Source: Bradyrhizobium sp. OK095 (GTDB taxonomy: Bacteria > Pseudomonadota > Alphaproteobacteria > Rhizobiales > Xanthobacteraceae). Taken from it: DNA of 64,000 bases. Shown one piece after another: positions 6,177 through 16,284 of this stretch. Under the pieces are notes generated by a model, which did not search any database, was not told the DNA's origin, and saw only the letters and a list, made by a program, of their open reading frames with translations. The position numbers and the translations under genes were made by a program. Positions within the stretch are counted from its first letter, which is position 1. Every line of letters starts with the position of its first letter. The stretch covers positions 372,001 to 436,000 of the forward strand of contig NZ_FOBX01000004.1 of the NCBI RefSeq assembly GCF_900109945.1, given 5' to 3'.

Positions 6177-7895
6177 ATGGACGTGGCAATGGCGCAGGAC
6201 GAATCGCAACGGACCGATAGTGACGCGCAGATGTCGCGGTTCACCCGCCCTGAGCAGACCTTTCCGACACTGACATCCGCCGAGATCGCGCGGATGCGGC
6301 ATTTCGGCGAGGTCCGCTTCTATGCCGACGGCGAGTTGCTGTTCGAGACCGGCAAGCCGGGGCCGGGCATGTTCGTCGTGCTGAAGGGCCATGTCGCCAT
6401 GACCCAGCGCGACGGTCTCGGCAACGTGACGCCGTTGATCGACCAGGGGCCGGGACAATTCCTGGCCGAGCTCAGCCAGCTCTCCGGTCGCCCAGCGCTG
6501 GTCGACGGCCGTGCCGAAGGCGAAGTCGAGACCTTGCTGTTGCCGCCGGAGCGGCTGCGCGCGCTGCTGGTCGCCGAGGCCGAGCTCGGCGAGCGCATCA
6601 TGCGCGCGCTGATTCTGCGCCGGGTCAATCTGCTTCAGGCCGGCGTCGGCGGTGTGGTGCTGATCGGTCCCTCGCATTCGGCCGGCGTCGTCCGCTTGCA
6701 GGGTTTCCTCACCCGCAACGGTCAGCCGCATCATCTGCTCGATCCCGAGCGCGACCGCGACGCCGCCGAGGTGATCGCGCGCTATTCGCCCAAGCCCGAA
6801 GACTGGCCGCTGGTCGTCGCCTCTGATGGTGCGGTGCTGCGCAACCCCAATGAGACCGAGCTTGCGCGCGCGATCGGCATGATCGGCGGCCCGCGCAACG
6901 ACCGCATCTACGACGTCGCGATCGTCGGCTCCGGACCGGCCGGGCTCGCCACCGCGGTGTATGCAGCCTCGGAAGGCCTTTCTGTCGCGGTGCTCGACAC
7001 CCGCGCCTTCGGCGGCCAGGCCGGCGCCAGCGCCCGCATCGAAAATTATCTGGGCTTTCCGACCGGCATTTCCGGCCAGGCATTGACCGCGCGCGCTTTC
7101 AACCAGGCGCAGAAATTCGGTGCGGATATCATGATCCCTGTCACCGTGAAGTCGCTCGACTGCACGCGCAAGGACGGTGCGTTTTCCGTGGCGCTCGACG
7201 GCAGCGATCCGCTGCGCTCTCGCGCGGTCGTGGTCGCGAGCGGCGCGCGTTATCGCCGGCCGGAGATCGAGAACCTCGACAAGTTCGAAGGGCGCGGTGT
7301 CTGGTATTGGGCCTCGCCCGTGGAGGCGAAGCTGTGCGCCGGCGAGGATGTGGCTCTGGTCGGCGCCGGCAATTCGGCAGGCCAGGCGGCCGTGTTCCTC
7401 TCGGGGCACGCCAAGAAGGTGCTGATGATCATCCGCGGCGGCGGCTTAGGGGCCAGCATGTCGCGCTATCTCATCGAGCGCATCGAGGCGACGCCGAACA
7501 TCGAACTGCTGTTCAACACCGAGATCTCTGCGCTCGAAGGCGACGAGGCGTCGCTGCTGCGGCGCATCCGCCTGAGGAGCCGGCTGTCGAGCGACGAGGA
7601 GGTTGCCGACATCCACAATCTCTTTCTGTTCGTCGGCGCCGATCCCGCCACCAACTGGCTCGACGGTTGCGGCGTCACGCTCGATCGCGGCGGCTTCGTC
7701 GTGACAGGCGCGCAGTCCGAGCAGAACCAGGGTCGTCTGGTGGCGCCGCTCGAGACCTCCGTACCCGGCGTCTACGCCGTCGGCGACGTCCGCTCCGGCT
7801 CGGTCAAGCGCGTCGGCGGCGCCATCGGCGAAGGCGCGCAGGTGGTGGCCTCCCTGCACGGCTATCTCGGCGACGCCGCAAAACCGGCGCTTTAG
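6177..7895 (+). CDS. Cyclic-nucleotide-binding / thioredoxin-reductase-like flavoprotein
   Basis: A 572-residue two-domain protein. Residues about 25-150 form a cyclic-nucleotide-binding domain (ELLFETGKPGPGMFVVLKG). Residues about 245-565 form a low-molecular-weight thioredoxin-reductase-like module: FAD-binding VGSGPAGLATAVYAASEG (near 249), FGGQAGASARIENYLGFP, NADPH-binding VGAGNSAGQAAVFLSG (near 393), and the C-terminal FAD segment VYAVGDVRSGSVKRV. The redox-active CxxC expected between the FAD and NADPH parts is missing; the equivalent place reads WYWASPVEAKLC. It should therefore pass electrons to something other than thioredoxin. The ATG at 6177 is preferred; a TTG at 6168 and an ATG at 6189 are alternatives. 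Confidence 0.8.
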   Translation: MDVAMAQDESQRTDSDAQMSRFTRPEQTFPTLTSAEIARMRHFGEVRFYADGELLFETGKPGPGMFVVLKGHVAMTQRDGLGNVTPLIDQGPGQFLAELSQLSGRPALVDGRAEGEVETLLLPPERLRALLVAEAELGERIMRALILRRVNLLQAGVGGVVLIGPSHSAGVVRLQGFLTRNGQPHHLLDPERDRDAAEVIARYSPKPEDWPLVVASDGAVLRNPNETELARAIGMIGGPRNDRIYDVAIVGSGPAGLATAVYAASEGLSVAVLDTRAFGGQAGASARIENYLGFPTGISGQALTARAFNQAQKFGADIMIPVTVKSLDCTRKDGAFSVALDGSDPLRSRAVVVASGARYRRPEIENLDKFEGRGVWYWASPVEAKLCAGEDVALVGAGNSAGQAAVFLSGHAKKVLMIIRGGGLGASMSRYLIERIEATPNIELLFNTEISALEGDEASLLRRIRLRSRLSSDEEVADIHNLFLFVGADPATNWLDGCGVTLDRGGFVVTGAQSEQNQGRLVAPLETSVPGVYAVGDVRSGSVKRVGGAIGEGAQVVASLHGYLGDAAKPAL

Positions 7896-8019
7896 TCAAG
7901 GACAAGACAAGCGGACGGCAAGTCAAATGAGGCTTGCCATCTTGCCGTGTCCCACGGACTATCGCCTCATCGCGAGGCCAATCATGGGCGAAGAACAAAG
8001 ATCCACAAGGGAGGACTAA

Positions 8020-8328
8020 ATGGCTGAAATCGTCGTGCTTTACAAAACGCCAAAGGATGTTGAGGCCTTCGACAAGTACTATGCCGAGACGCACATTCCG
8101 CTCGCCAAGAAACTTCCCGGCCTGAAAAAATACGCCGTTAGCAAGGGACCGGTCGCCTCTCCCGCCGGCCCTTCCGGAATCCATCTCGTCGCCATTCTCA
8201 CCTTCGACAGCGTGGCCGACATCCAGGCGGCATTCGGCAGCGAAGCAGGCAAGGCGACCGGCGCTGACGTGCCGAAATTCGCCAGCGGCGGCGCCGATCT
8301 GCTGATCTTCGACACCAAGGAAGTGTGA
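8020..8328 (+). CDS. EthD-family dimeric alpha/beta-barrel protein
   Basis: A 102-residue protein of the EthD family: VVLYKTPKDVEAFDKYYAETHIPLAKKLPGLK is the characteristic opening, with the conserved YYxxxHxPLAxxLPGL signature. EthD was first linked to ether (ETBE) degradation; most relatives are small dimeric barrels of unknown substrate. The RBS (GGGAGG, 8010-8015) lies directly before the ATG. It stands alone; a hairpin at 8357-8374 follows. Confidence 0.8.
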   Translation: MAEIVVLYKTPKDVEAFDKYYAETHIPLAKKLPGLKKYAVSKGPVASPAGPSGIHLVAILTFDSVADIQAAFGSEAGKATGADVPKFASGGADLLIFDTKEV

Positions 8329-8356
8329 GCAACGATTCAACTTTCGTCGAAAGCCT

Positions 8357-8374
8357 GCTGTCATTTTTGACAGC
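8357..8374. terminator. Hairpin after EthD gene
   Basis: GCTGTCA and TGACAGC form a perfect 7-bp stem around a TTTT loop, 29 bp after the stop at 8328. There is no downstream T-run, so termination is only likely, not certain. Confidence 0.4.
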
Positions 8375-8519
8375 GATGCAAAAAAATCAGCCATGCGTTT
8401 GCCGATTCGCACGACGACGCATGGCTGCACGCGCATCTGTGATGCGGGAGCATGTGGCAATCCGATGAGGACCGTAATATCAACCTCCTGATCTCAGCGC
8501 CGAGAATAGGAGAGATGTC

Positions 8520-9029
8520 ATGGTCCTTGGATTGAGTTTGCCCGCCTTCACGTTGGTCCATGTCATCATCAGCCTGATCGCAATCGTTGCCGGCCTCGTC
8601 GTGATGTTCGGCCTGCTCGGGTCGAAGCCGATGCCGGGCCTCACCGCGATCTTTCTGCTGTTCACGATCCTGACCAATGCGACGGGCTTCCTGTTTCCGT
8701 TCAAGGAGCTGCTGCCCTCTTACATCATCGCCGGCATCTCGCTGGTGCTGCTCGCGATCGCCTGCATCGCGCTCTACGGCATGAAGCTCAAAGGTGCTTG
8801 GCGTCCGGTCTATATCGTCACTGCGATGATCTCGCTCTATTTCAACGTCTTCGTGCTGGTGATCCAGTCGTTCCTCAAGGTGCCGGCGCTTGCCGCGCTC
8901 GCACCCGCCGTGCCACCGGCGCCGCCGGGCGGCCCCGTCTTCGCCGTGGTGCAGGGCGTCGTGCTGGTGTTCTTCGTCGTGCTGACCATCGGTGCCTGGC
9001 GCCGCTACAAGCCGATGACGTTTGCTTGA
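8520..9029 (+). CDS. Hypothetical four-helix membrane protein
   Basis: A 169-residue protein with four clear hydrophobic segments (around residues 8-30, 36-58, 68-88, 90-120) and a fifth near the C-terminus (VFAVVQGVVLVFFVVLTIGAW), separated by a Pro/Ala-rich loop. The pattern suggests an inner-membrane protein of the DoxX-like size class, but no diagnostic motif is visible. It precedes the hydrolase gene at 9144 on the same strand with a 114 bp gap. Confidence 0.6.
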   Translation: MVLGLSLPAFTLVHVIISLIAIVAGLVVMFGLLGSKPMPGLTAIFLLFTILTNATGFLFPFKELLPSYIIAGISLVLLAIACIALYGMKLKGAWRPVYIVTAMISLYFNVFVLVIQSFLKVPALAALAPAVPPAPPGGPVFAVVQGVVLVFFVVLTIGAWRRYKPMTFA

Positions 9030-9143
9030 ACGCACGATCAGGTCGGTGCGCGGCATCGACCTCGTGATATCGCACAACCATCTGCGTGTTGCCGGCTCGC
9101 GTTGTTGCGAGCCCCGGATTGATTCTCACTGAAGGAGCCATTC

Positions 9144-9968
9144 ATGCCCACCATCACCACCAAAGACGGCGTCGAGATCTTTTTCAAGGATTGGGGCTCG
9201 GGCCAGCCGATCGTATTCAGCCATGGCTGGCCGCTGTCATCCGACGATTGGGACGCGCAGATGATGTTCTTCGTCACCCGCGGCTACCGTGTCATCGCCC
9301 ATGACCGTCGCGGTCATGGCCGCTCCACCCAAGTGTCCGACGGCCACGACATGGATCATTATGCCGACGACCTCGCAGCGGTAACGGCGCATCTCGATCT
9401 GAAGAACGCCATTCACGTTGGCCATTCCACCGGCGGCGGTGAAGTCGTGCATTACATCGCCCGCCATGGCGAGAGCCGGGTGACGAAGGCCGCAATCATT
9501 TCCGCGGTACCGCCGCTGATGGTGCAGACCGCCGCCAATCCCGGCGGCCTGCCGAAGAAGGTGTTCGACGATTTCCAGGTGGCGCTCGCTGCCGGCCGTT
9601 CGCAATTCTATCGCGACGTCGCCGCCGGCCCGTTCTACAACTACAACCGTCCGGACGCGAAACCCTCCGAAGCCGTGATCCAGAACTGGTGGCGGCAAGG
9701 CATGATGGGCGGCGCCAAGGCGCATTACGACGGCATCGTCGCGTTCTCGCAGACCGATTTCACCGAGGATCTGAAAAAGATCGACGTGCCGGTGCTGGTG
9801 ATGCACAGCGAGGACGACCAGATCGTACCTTACGCCGACGCCGGCCCGCTGTCGGCCAAGCTGCTGAAGAACGGCACGCTGAAGACCTACAAGGGCTTTC
9901 CGCACGGCATGCCGACCACGCACGCCGAGACGATCAACGCGGACCTGCTGGCGTTTTTCAAGGAGTGA
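9144..9968 (+). CDS. Alpha/beta hydrolase (non-haem chloroperoxidase type)
   Basis: A 274-residue alpha/beta hydrolase. The oxyanion segment [13 protein letters not shown], the nucleophile elbow GHSTGG (Ser95), the acid region [11 protein letters not shown] (around 222) and the catalytic histidine in FPHGMPTTH (around 252) give a complete Ser-Asp-His triad. The sequence [20 protein letters not shown] at the start and the [17 protein letters not shown] segment match the cofactor-free haloperoxidase/esterase group. Substrate is not predictable. RBS AAGGAG at 9131-9136. It converges with the TetR gene and shares a terminator hairpin with it. Confidence 0.85.
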   Translation: MPTITTKDGVEIFFKDWGSGQPIVFSHGWPLSSDDWDAQMMFFVTRGYRVIAHDRRGHGRSTQVSDGHDMDHYADDLAAVTAHLDLKNAIHVGHSTGGGEVVHYIARHGESRVTKAAIISAVPPLMVQTAANPGGLPKKVFDDFQVALAAGRSQFYRDVAAGPFYNYNRPDAKPSEAVIQNWWRQGMMGGAKAHYDGIVAFSQTDFTEDLKKIDVPVLVMHSEDDQIVPYADAGPLSAKLLKNGTLKTYKGFPHGMPTTHAETINADLLAFFKE

Positions 9969-9986
9969 GGGGAAAAACCCTCACTT
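9965..9986. terminator. Bidirectional terminator between convergent genes
   Basis: AGTGAGGG and CCCTCACT form a perfect 8-bp stem around GAAAAA, spanning the stop codons of the hydrolase (9968) and the TetR gene (9981). Its symmetrical position between convergent genes supports a shared terminator. Confidence 0.6.
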
Positions 9987-10622
9987 CAATATCGCCCTGA
10001 TCGCATCGAAGGTGCGCTTCACGAACGCCTCCGGCTTTTCGCGCGCACCTTCGCCGATCCAGCTCTCGCCACCGACGCGCATCGCGCCGGTCGAGATCAT
10101 CGCGACGAGCCGCGCCTTCAGCTGGTCCGATTTGCGGCCGGAGCGCTGGGCAAGTCCTTCCGCCAGCGCCTGCTCGAGCTTTTCGTATTTGAGCTGGTCG
10201 CGCGCGTGGAGCGCCGGATTGTCGCGCTTGAGCCGCGACATTGCCGCCGCCTCGGCCGGATCGATCCGTTTGACTGCCGCCGCGATCGCATTCTCCGCCG
10301 CCGTCAGCATGGTTTCGTCCGCGGGCCGCGCGAGGATCTCGGCGACCAGCGCGGCCGCGGCATCCTCCTGCCAGGCGGCGACCACGTCCTCCTTGGAGGC
10401 GAAATAATGGAAGAAGCTGCGGCGCGACATGTCCGCCTTGGTCGCGATGTCGTCGATGGTCGTGGCCTCGAAGCCGCGTTCCAGGAACAGCGCCATCGCC
10501 GCCCGCTTCAGCCGCTCACGCGTCTGCTGCTGCTTGCGCGCGCGCAGGCCGGGCGCCGCGGGTGATTTTCCTTGCGGCGACAATGGCTTGGCGGTTGTCC
10601 TGGCGGGCTTCGAAACCTTCAA
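9981..10622 (-). CDS. TetR/AcrR-family transcriptional regulator
   Basis: A 213-residue regulator. After a basic, disordered N-terminus (residues 1-30) comes a standard TetR helix-turn-helix: TRERLKRAAMALFLERGFEATTIDDIATKADMSRRSFFHYF (about 34-75). The C-terminal ligand domain is alanine-rich and of the usual length. It is transcribed away from the SDR gene at 10706, and two overlapping palindromes lie in the 83 bp between them, so it probably represses the SDR-epimerase pair and itself. The inducer is unknown. Confidence 0.85.
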   Translation of the reverse strand: MKVSKPARTTAKPLSPQGKSPAAPGLRARKQQQTRERLKRAAMALFLERGFEATTIDDIATKADMSRRSFFHYFASKEDVVAAWQEDAAAALVAEILARPADETMLTAAENAIAAAVKRIDPAEAAAMSRLKRDNPALHARDQLKYEKLEQALAEGLAQRSGRKSDQLKARLVAMISTGAMRVGGESWIGEGAREKPEAFVKRTFDAIRAILK

Positions 10623-10636
10623 ATTATTTCACCTCT

Positions 10637-10657
10637 TGCAAATTTGCACTCAGTGCA
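10637..10657. promoter_or_regulatory. Overlapping palindromes, likely TetR operator
   Basis: TGCAAATTTGCA (10637-10648) is a perfect palindrome overlapping TGCACTCAGTGCA (10645-10657), a perfect inverted repeat with one central base. Both lie in the divergent promoter region between the TetR gene and the SDR gene. Confidence 0.55.
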
Positions 10658-10705
10658 CATTTAGACCCGTCGCGGGCTTTTTCCAGCCCCGAACGGAGTT
10701 ATGGC

Positions 10706-11644
10706 ATGACCGACTGGAGCACCGCAGACATCCCCTCTCTCAGCGGCAAGACCGCCGTCGTCACGGGGGCGACGGGCGGTCTCGGCTACGAGACGGCGAT
10801 GGCGCTGGCGGGCGCCGGTGCCTTTGTCATACTCACCGGCCGCAATGACGCAAAGGGCCTGCGGGCGATCGAGGGCATTTGCGAACGGTTTCCCAACGCG
10901 CTGATCGCCTACGAGCATCTCGACCTCGCAAGCCTTGCCTCCATCGCCGATTTCGCCAGGCGCTTTGCCGCCAGCAACGAGCAGCTCGACCTCCTCGTCA
11001 ACAATGCCGGTGTCATGGCGCTGCCGAAACGGCAGCAGACCGAGGATGGTTTCGAGATGCAGCTCGGCACCAATTATTTCGGCCATTACGCGCTGACGGC
11101 ACGCCTGTTGCCGCAGCTTCGGCGTGCCAAGACCGCGCGCGTCGTCAATCTCTCCAGCCTTGCGCACCGCTCGGGCGCGATCAATTTCGACGATCTCCAG
11201 AGCAAGCATTCCTATCGCCCCTGGCGGGCGTACTGCCAGTCCAAGCTGGCGATGCTGATGTTTTCGCTCGAATTGCAGCGCCGCAGCCTCGCCGCCGGCT
11301 GGGGTCTGACGAGCCTTGCCGCTCATCCCGGCTACGCGCGGACCGATCTCATTCCGAACGGGCCGGGCGCCAACACCTTCCAGTGGCGGGTGAGCCGGTG
11401 GCTTCAGCCTTTGATCAGCCAGTCGGCAGCCGAGGGTGCATTGCCGACACTGCTCGCTGCGACCTCGCCTGCCGCCGAGCCCGGCGGTTATTATGGTCCG
11501 AACTGGTTCTATGAATTGAAGGGACCGCCGGTGACGGCGAGGATCATGTCGCAGGCAAAGGATTTTGCCGCCGCCGCTATGCTGTGGGATGTCTCGGCGA
11601 CGTTGACGGGTGTATCCTTCGACGAGATCGCGGTCGCCGCATGA
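10706..11644 (+). CDS. Short-chain dehydrogenase/reductase
   Basis: A 312-residue SDR. The cofactor motif TGATGGLG (around residues 20-27), the NNAG segment (LLVNNAGVMALPK), the conserved serine in NLSSLAHRSG and the active-site pair Tyr176/Lys180 (YCQSK) are all present. The set resembles retinol-dehydrogenase/WW-oxidoreductase-like SDRs that act on lipophilic alcohols or ketones. The ATG at 10706 is used because the open frame upstream crosses the palindromic operator. The next gene overlaps its stop by ATGA, so the two are translationally coupled. Confidence 0.85.
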   Translation: MTDWSTADIPSLSGKTAVVTGATGGLGYETAMALAGAGAFVILTGRNDAKGLRAIEGICERFPNALIAYEHLDLASLASIADFARRFAASNEQLDLLVNNAGVMALPKRQQTEDGFEMQLGTNYFGHYALTARLLPQLRRAKTARVVNLSSLAHRSGAINFDDLQSKHSYRPWRAYCQSKLAMLMFSLELQRRSLAAGWGLTSLAAHPGYARTDLIPNGPGANTFQWRVSRWLQPLISQSAAEGALPTLLAATSPAAEPGGYYGPNWFYELKGPPVTARIMSQAKDFAAAAMLWDVSATLTGVSFDEIAVAA

Positions 11645-12330
11645 GCCGCGACGCCGTTGGGGACGTTCCGATGCAAGTGATCATCTTCGGCGCGACTGGC
11701 ATGGTCGGGCAGGGTGTTTTGCGCGAGTGCCTGATCGATCCCGGCATCGACCGCGTGCTCGTGGTCGGCCGCAGCCCGACCGGCGTGCGCAACGCCAAGC
11801 TCACCGAGATCATCCATGGCGATTTCACGGACTATTCGGCGATCGAAGCGCAGCTCACCGGATTCGACGCCTGCTTTTTCTGCCTTGGCCTGTCCTCGAT
11901 CGGCATGAACGAAGAGCGCTACCGCCATCTCACCTACGACATCACGCTCGCTGCTGCGTCGACGCTCGCACGCCTCAATCCGCAGATGACATTCACTTAT
12001 GTCACCGGCGCCCACACCGATTCCACCGAGCAGGGCTCGCGGATGTGGGCGCGGGTCAAGGGCAAGACCGAGAACGATCTGCTCAAGCTGCCGTTCAAGG
12101 GCGCCTATATGTTCCGGCCCGGCGCGATCCAGCCCCTGCACGGCATCCGCTCCAAGACCGCCTGGGTGCAGGCGGTCTACACCGCAACCTGGCCGCTCTG
12201 GTCGGTGCTGCGGCGGATATCGCCGCGGCTCGTCACCTCGACAGAGCAGTTGGGCCGCGCCATGATCCACGTCGCCCGGGCGGGTTATCCCAGGAAGGTG
12301 CTGGAGATGGAGGATATCAATAGCCTCTAG
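11641..12330 (+). CDS. NAD(P)-binding epimerase-like protein
   Basis: A 229-residue protein with a Rossmann fold start (MQVIIFGATGMVGQGVLREC, GxxGxxG) and an atypical SDR body: CFFCLGLSSIGMNEERYRHLTYD and TYVTGAHTDSTEQGSRMWARVKGKTE, where the SDR Tyr-x3-Lys is not evident but the VKGKTE helix is. This matches small NmrA/YwnB-like or 'NAD-dependent epimerase' proteins. The ATG at 11641 overlaps the preceding stop (ATGA), so I prefer it over the ATG at 11671. It probably works with the SDR under TetR control. Confidence 0.75.
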   Translation: MSRDAVGDVPMQVIIFGATGMVGQGVLRECLIDPGIDRVLVVGRSPTGVRNAKLTEIIHGDFTDYSAIEAQLTGFDACFFCLGLSSIGMNEERYRHLTYDITLAAASTLARLNPQMTFTYVTGAHTDSTEQGSRMWARVKGKTENDLLKLPFKGAYMFRPGAIQPLHGIRSKTAWVQAVYTATWPLWSVLRRISPRLVTSTEQLGRAMIHVARAGYPRKVLEMEDINSL

Positions 12331-12411
12331 TCGGCCGGGACGTTAGTGCTAGGGAAATTTCGGCGACCACGTGCGTTGAGCCGTATCCGCTCTCGAGGAG
12401 AAGTGCCGGTG

Positions 12412-12855
12412 ATGTCTCCCCAGCTCAAAATGATCGCACTCGACGCCGACGATCTCGCTGTCATCTCCACTCACGTGCAGGACGCCCGCGTCCAGCCCGC
12501 CGACATCATCTGGCGGCAGAGCGAGAAGCGGCTGGTGGTCGGCATGAGCCGGCTGGACTGGGAGCAGACGCTGGACGCCGAGGCCGAGCCACGCCGGCTG
12601 GTCGCCGCGCTCCGCTTCGACCGCGTGCTCGCCTGCAAATCGCGCAACATCGATCTGGCCGCGCCGGACGAGGTGCTGGACCTCGTCGGCATCGAGTTTC
12701 ACCCCCAGGACGGCCGCGAGGCGGAGCCGGGCGGCAGCGCGCTGCTGCTGTTCGCCCAGGGCGGCGCCATCCGCCTCGACGTCGAATGCCTGGAATGCGA
12801 GCTGACCGATCTCGGGGCCGACGAGTTGGGGGCGGGACTGGGGATCGAGGAGTGA
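12412..12855 (+). CDS. DUF2948 family protein
   Basis: A 147-residue protein beginning MSPQLKMIALDADDLAVIST, with the ordering LDADDL...QDA...DIIW...RFxxxxNRFxW-like segments typical of DUF2948 (here RLVVGMSRLDWE). The family is alphaproteobacterial and usually lies directly upstream of hisD, as here. No biochemical function is established. The ATG at 12412 is chosen over the start at 12346 because homologous sequence begins there. Confidence 0.75.
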   Translation: MSPQLKMIALDADDLAVISTHVQDARVQPADIIWRQSEKRLVVGMSRLDWEQTLDAEAEPRRLVAALRFDRVLACKSRNIDLAAPDEVLDLVGIEFHPQDGREAEPGGSALLLFAQGGAIRLDVECLECELTDLGADELGAGLGIEE

Positions 12856-12883
12856 GGCGGTATACCAGCGCCAAGCAAACCGG

Positions 12884-13005
12884 CGTCGTCCCGGCGGACG
12901 CCGGGACTCATAACCCCAGGGCCTTGTTGCTGAAACGAGATGGGGCTCCGATTTCCTCAATAATGACCGCCGGTGGCTATGGGTCCCGGCGTTCGCCGGG
13001 ACGAC
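12884..13005. repeat. Long imperfect palindromic repeat
   Basis: CGTCGTCCCGGCGGACGCCG at the left end is answered by CCCGGCGTTCGCCGGGACGAC at the right end, with ATAACC / GGTGGCTATGGG nested inside. The ~120 bp element fills the gap between DUF2948 and hisD and would form a long hairpin in the transcript. Frequent in Bradyrhizobium intergenic regions. Confidence 0.7.
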
Positions 13006-13101
13006 ATCTCGCAAGGGTTGACGGCGGGTGGCCGCCGCGCCATTGAGCAGGGGTCGGGTGGGCCAATCCGCCCCAAAGATCAGCCGGAAGCCAAGCCCAA
13101 A

Positions 13102-14393
<1,292 letters not shown>

Positions 14394-14397
<4 letters not shown>

Positions 14398-14891
14398 CAG
14401 AGCTGCCCGAACAGGACGACTCGCAGAACCGCATCGTCGGCGTCACGCTCGACGAGGACTCGATCGGCCGTTCCGGGCCCGACATCGAGCACGAGCGCGC
14501 GATCGCGATCTACGACCTGATCGAGCAGAATTTGTTCGCGCCTGAGGGCGCCAACGGCAAGGGGCCGTTCACGCTGCATATCGGCATCACCGGCAGCCGC
14601 TTGATGTTCGACATCCGGCGCGAGGACGGAACGCCCGTGGTCGCGCATCTGTTGTCGCTGACGCCGTTCCGGCGGATCGTGAAGGACTATTTCATGATCT
14701 GCGACAGCTACTATCAGGCGATCCGAACCGCGACGCCGGACAAGATCGAGGCCATCGACATGGGCCGCCGCGGCATCCATGACGAGGGATCGCGCACGCT
14801 GCAGGAGCGGCTGAAGGGCAAGGTGCGGGTCGACTTCGAGACCTCGCGCCGGCTGTTCACGCTCATTACTGTTCTTCATTGGAAGGGTTAA
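14394..14891 (+). CDS. UPF0262 family protein
   Basis: A 165-residue member of UPF0262, recognised by [32 protein letters not shown] and [21 protein letters not shown]. The family is restricted mainly to alphaproteobacteria, sits after hisD, and has no established function; the sequence looks like a soluble alpha/beta protein. Its start overlaps the hisD stop by four bases. Confidence 0.85.
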
Positions 14892-14896
14892 GTGCG

Positions 14897-15364
14897 ATGG
14901 CGGGTCCGCCACGCGCACGCGATCCGCAATCGGTGCTGTTCGCCTGCGCGATGAACAGCGTGCGCTCGCCGATGGCCGAGAGCCTGCTGCGGCACATGTT
15001 TCCGCAGGGCCTCTACGTGAAGTCGGCCGGTGCGCGGAAGGGCGAGCTCGATCCGTTCGCGGTCGCCGTGATGGACGAACTGGGGCAGGACATCTCCACC
15101 CACAAGCCGCAGACTTTTGAGGAGCTGGAGGACTGGGAGGGGCTGAATTTCGACCTCATCATCACGCTCTCGCCGGAAGCGCATCACAAGGCGCTGGAGT
15201 TGACCCGCACGCTTGCCGCCGATGTCGAATACTGGCCGACCCAGGATCCCACCACCATCGAAGGCAGCCGCGACCAGAAGCTCGCCGCCTATCGCGAGGT
15301 CTGCGACCAGCTCCTGATGCGCATCCGCCGCCGGTTCGCCAAGGTCGGCGCGGCGAACGGGTAG
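14897..15364 (+). CDS. Low-molecular-weight protein-tyrosine phosphatase family protein
   Basis: A 155-residue phosphatase of the LMW-PTP/arsenate-reductase fold. The phosphate-binding loop is intact as C-AMNSV-R-S (Cys17, Arg23, Ser24) and the general-acid segment WPTQDPTT contains the expected Asp-Pro. The gene follows UPF0262 by five bases within the hisD group. The combination suggests protein tyrosine dephosphorylation; an arsenate reductase role is possible but there is no ars context. Confidence 0.85.
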   Translation: MAGPPRARDPQSVLFACAMNSVRSPMAESLLRHMFPQGLYVKSAGARKGELDPFAVAVMDELGQDISTHKPQTFEELEDWEGLNFDLIITLSPEAHHKALELTRTLAADVEYWPTQDPTTIEGSRDQKLAAYREVCDQLLMRIRRRFAKVGAANG

Positions 15365-15510
15365 CCGTAACACCCGCGTCACAGACTAAGGGCACAGGCA
15401 TGTCGGAAACCTCGAATCAGTAAAGTCCGGGTTCCCGGGTTGTGAAATCAGCCCCCTTCCGATAGGTTCCGCGCGCAATTCACCCCCTGCTTCATCCCCC
15501 AAATCACCTG

Positions 15511-16140
15511 ATGCTCGGCCGCCCCAAATTCGTACTTGCCTCCGGTTCGCCGCGGCGCCTGTCGCTGCTCAACCAGGCCGGCATCGAGCCGGACGCGCTC
15601 CGGCCGGCCGACGTCGATGAGACGCCGAAGCGGGGCGAGCTGCCGCGCGCCTGCGCCAACCGTCTCGCGAGGGCCAAGGCCGACGCGGCGCTCAAATCGG
15701 TGCAGCTCGACGACGAGCTGCGCGGCGCCTTCATCCTCTCCGCCGATACGGTTGTGGCGGTCGGCCGCCGCATCCTGCCCAAGGCCAATCTCGTCGACGA
15801 GGCCGCGCAGTGCCTGCGGCTGCTGTCGGGCCGCAACCACCGCGTCTACACTGCGATCACCCTGGTCACGCCGCGCGAGGCCTTCCGCCAGCGCCTGGTC
15901 GAGACCCGCGTCCGCTTCAAGCGTCTCTCGGAGGACGACATCCAGGCCTATATCGGCTCCGGCGAATGGCGCGGCAAAGCCGGCGGCTACGCCGTGCAGG
16001 GCATCGCCGGCTCGTTCGTGGTGAAGATGGTGGGGTCCTACACCAACGTGGTCGGCCTGCCGCTCTACGAGACCACGACGCTGCTCGGCGGCGAAGGCTT
16101 TCCGATCCGCTTCGGCTGGCTCAACGCCACTGCGGTGTGA
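15511..16140 (+). CDS. maf: Maf family nucleotide pyrophosphatase
   Basis: A 209-residue Maf protein (house-cleaning NTP pyrophosphatase associated with septum control). Conserved parts are [16 protein letters not shown] (the SxSPRR substrate loop), [41 protein letters not shown] and [16 protein letters not shown]. In many Rhizobiales infA lies between the phosphatase and maf; the 146 bp here hold no infA frame. Followed by yacG. Confidence 0.93.
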   Translation: MLGRPKFVLASGSPRRLSLLNQAGIEPDALRPADVDETPKRGELPRACANRLARAKADAALKSVQLDDELRGAFILSADTVVAVGRRILPKANLVDEAAQCLRLLSGRNHRVYTAITLVTPREAFRQRLVETRVRFKRLSEDDIQAYIGSGEWRGKAGGYAVQGIAGSFVVKMVGSYTNVVGLPLYETTTLLGGEGFPIRFGWLNATAV

Positions 16141-16284
16141 GCGCCAACTAAAACCTCGAAAACAACCCCATGCACAGTAGAATGGCCCCTTCGGACCCCG
16201 GCGGGAAGGCATGCGCCGCCGCCCGAGGAACCCGTTTGCCGACAGGCTCTTGAACCCCTTTACCCCGTGTCAGCCGCCGAGATT

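Noticed and set aside
5913..7409. 498-codon open frame on the minus strand
   Set aside because: Antisense to the cyclic-nucleotide-binding flavoprotein, whose motifs are intact.
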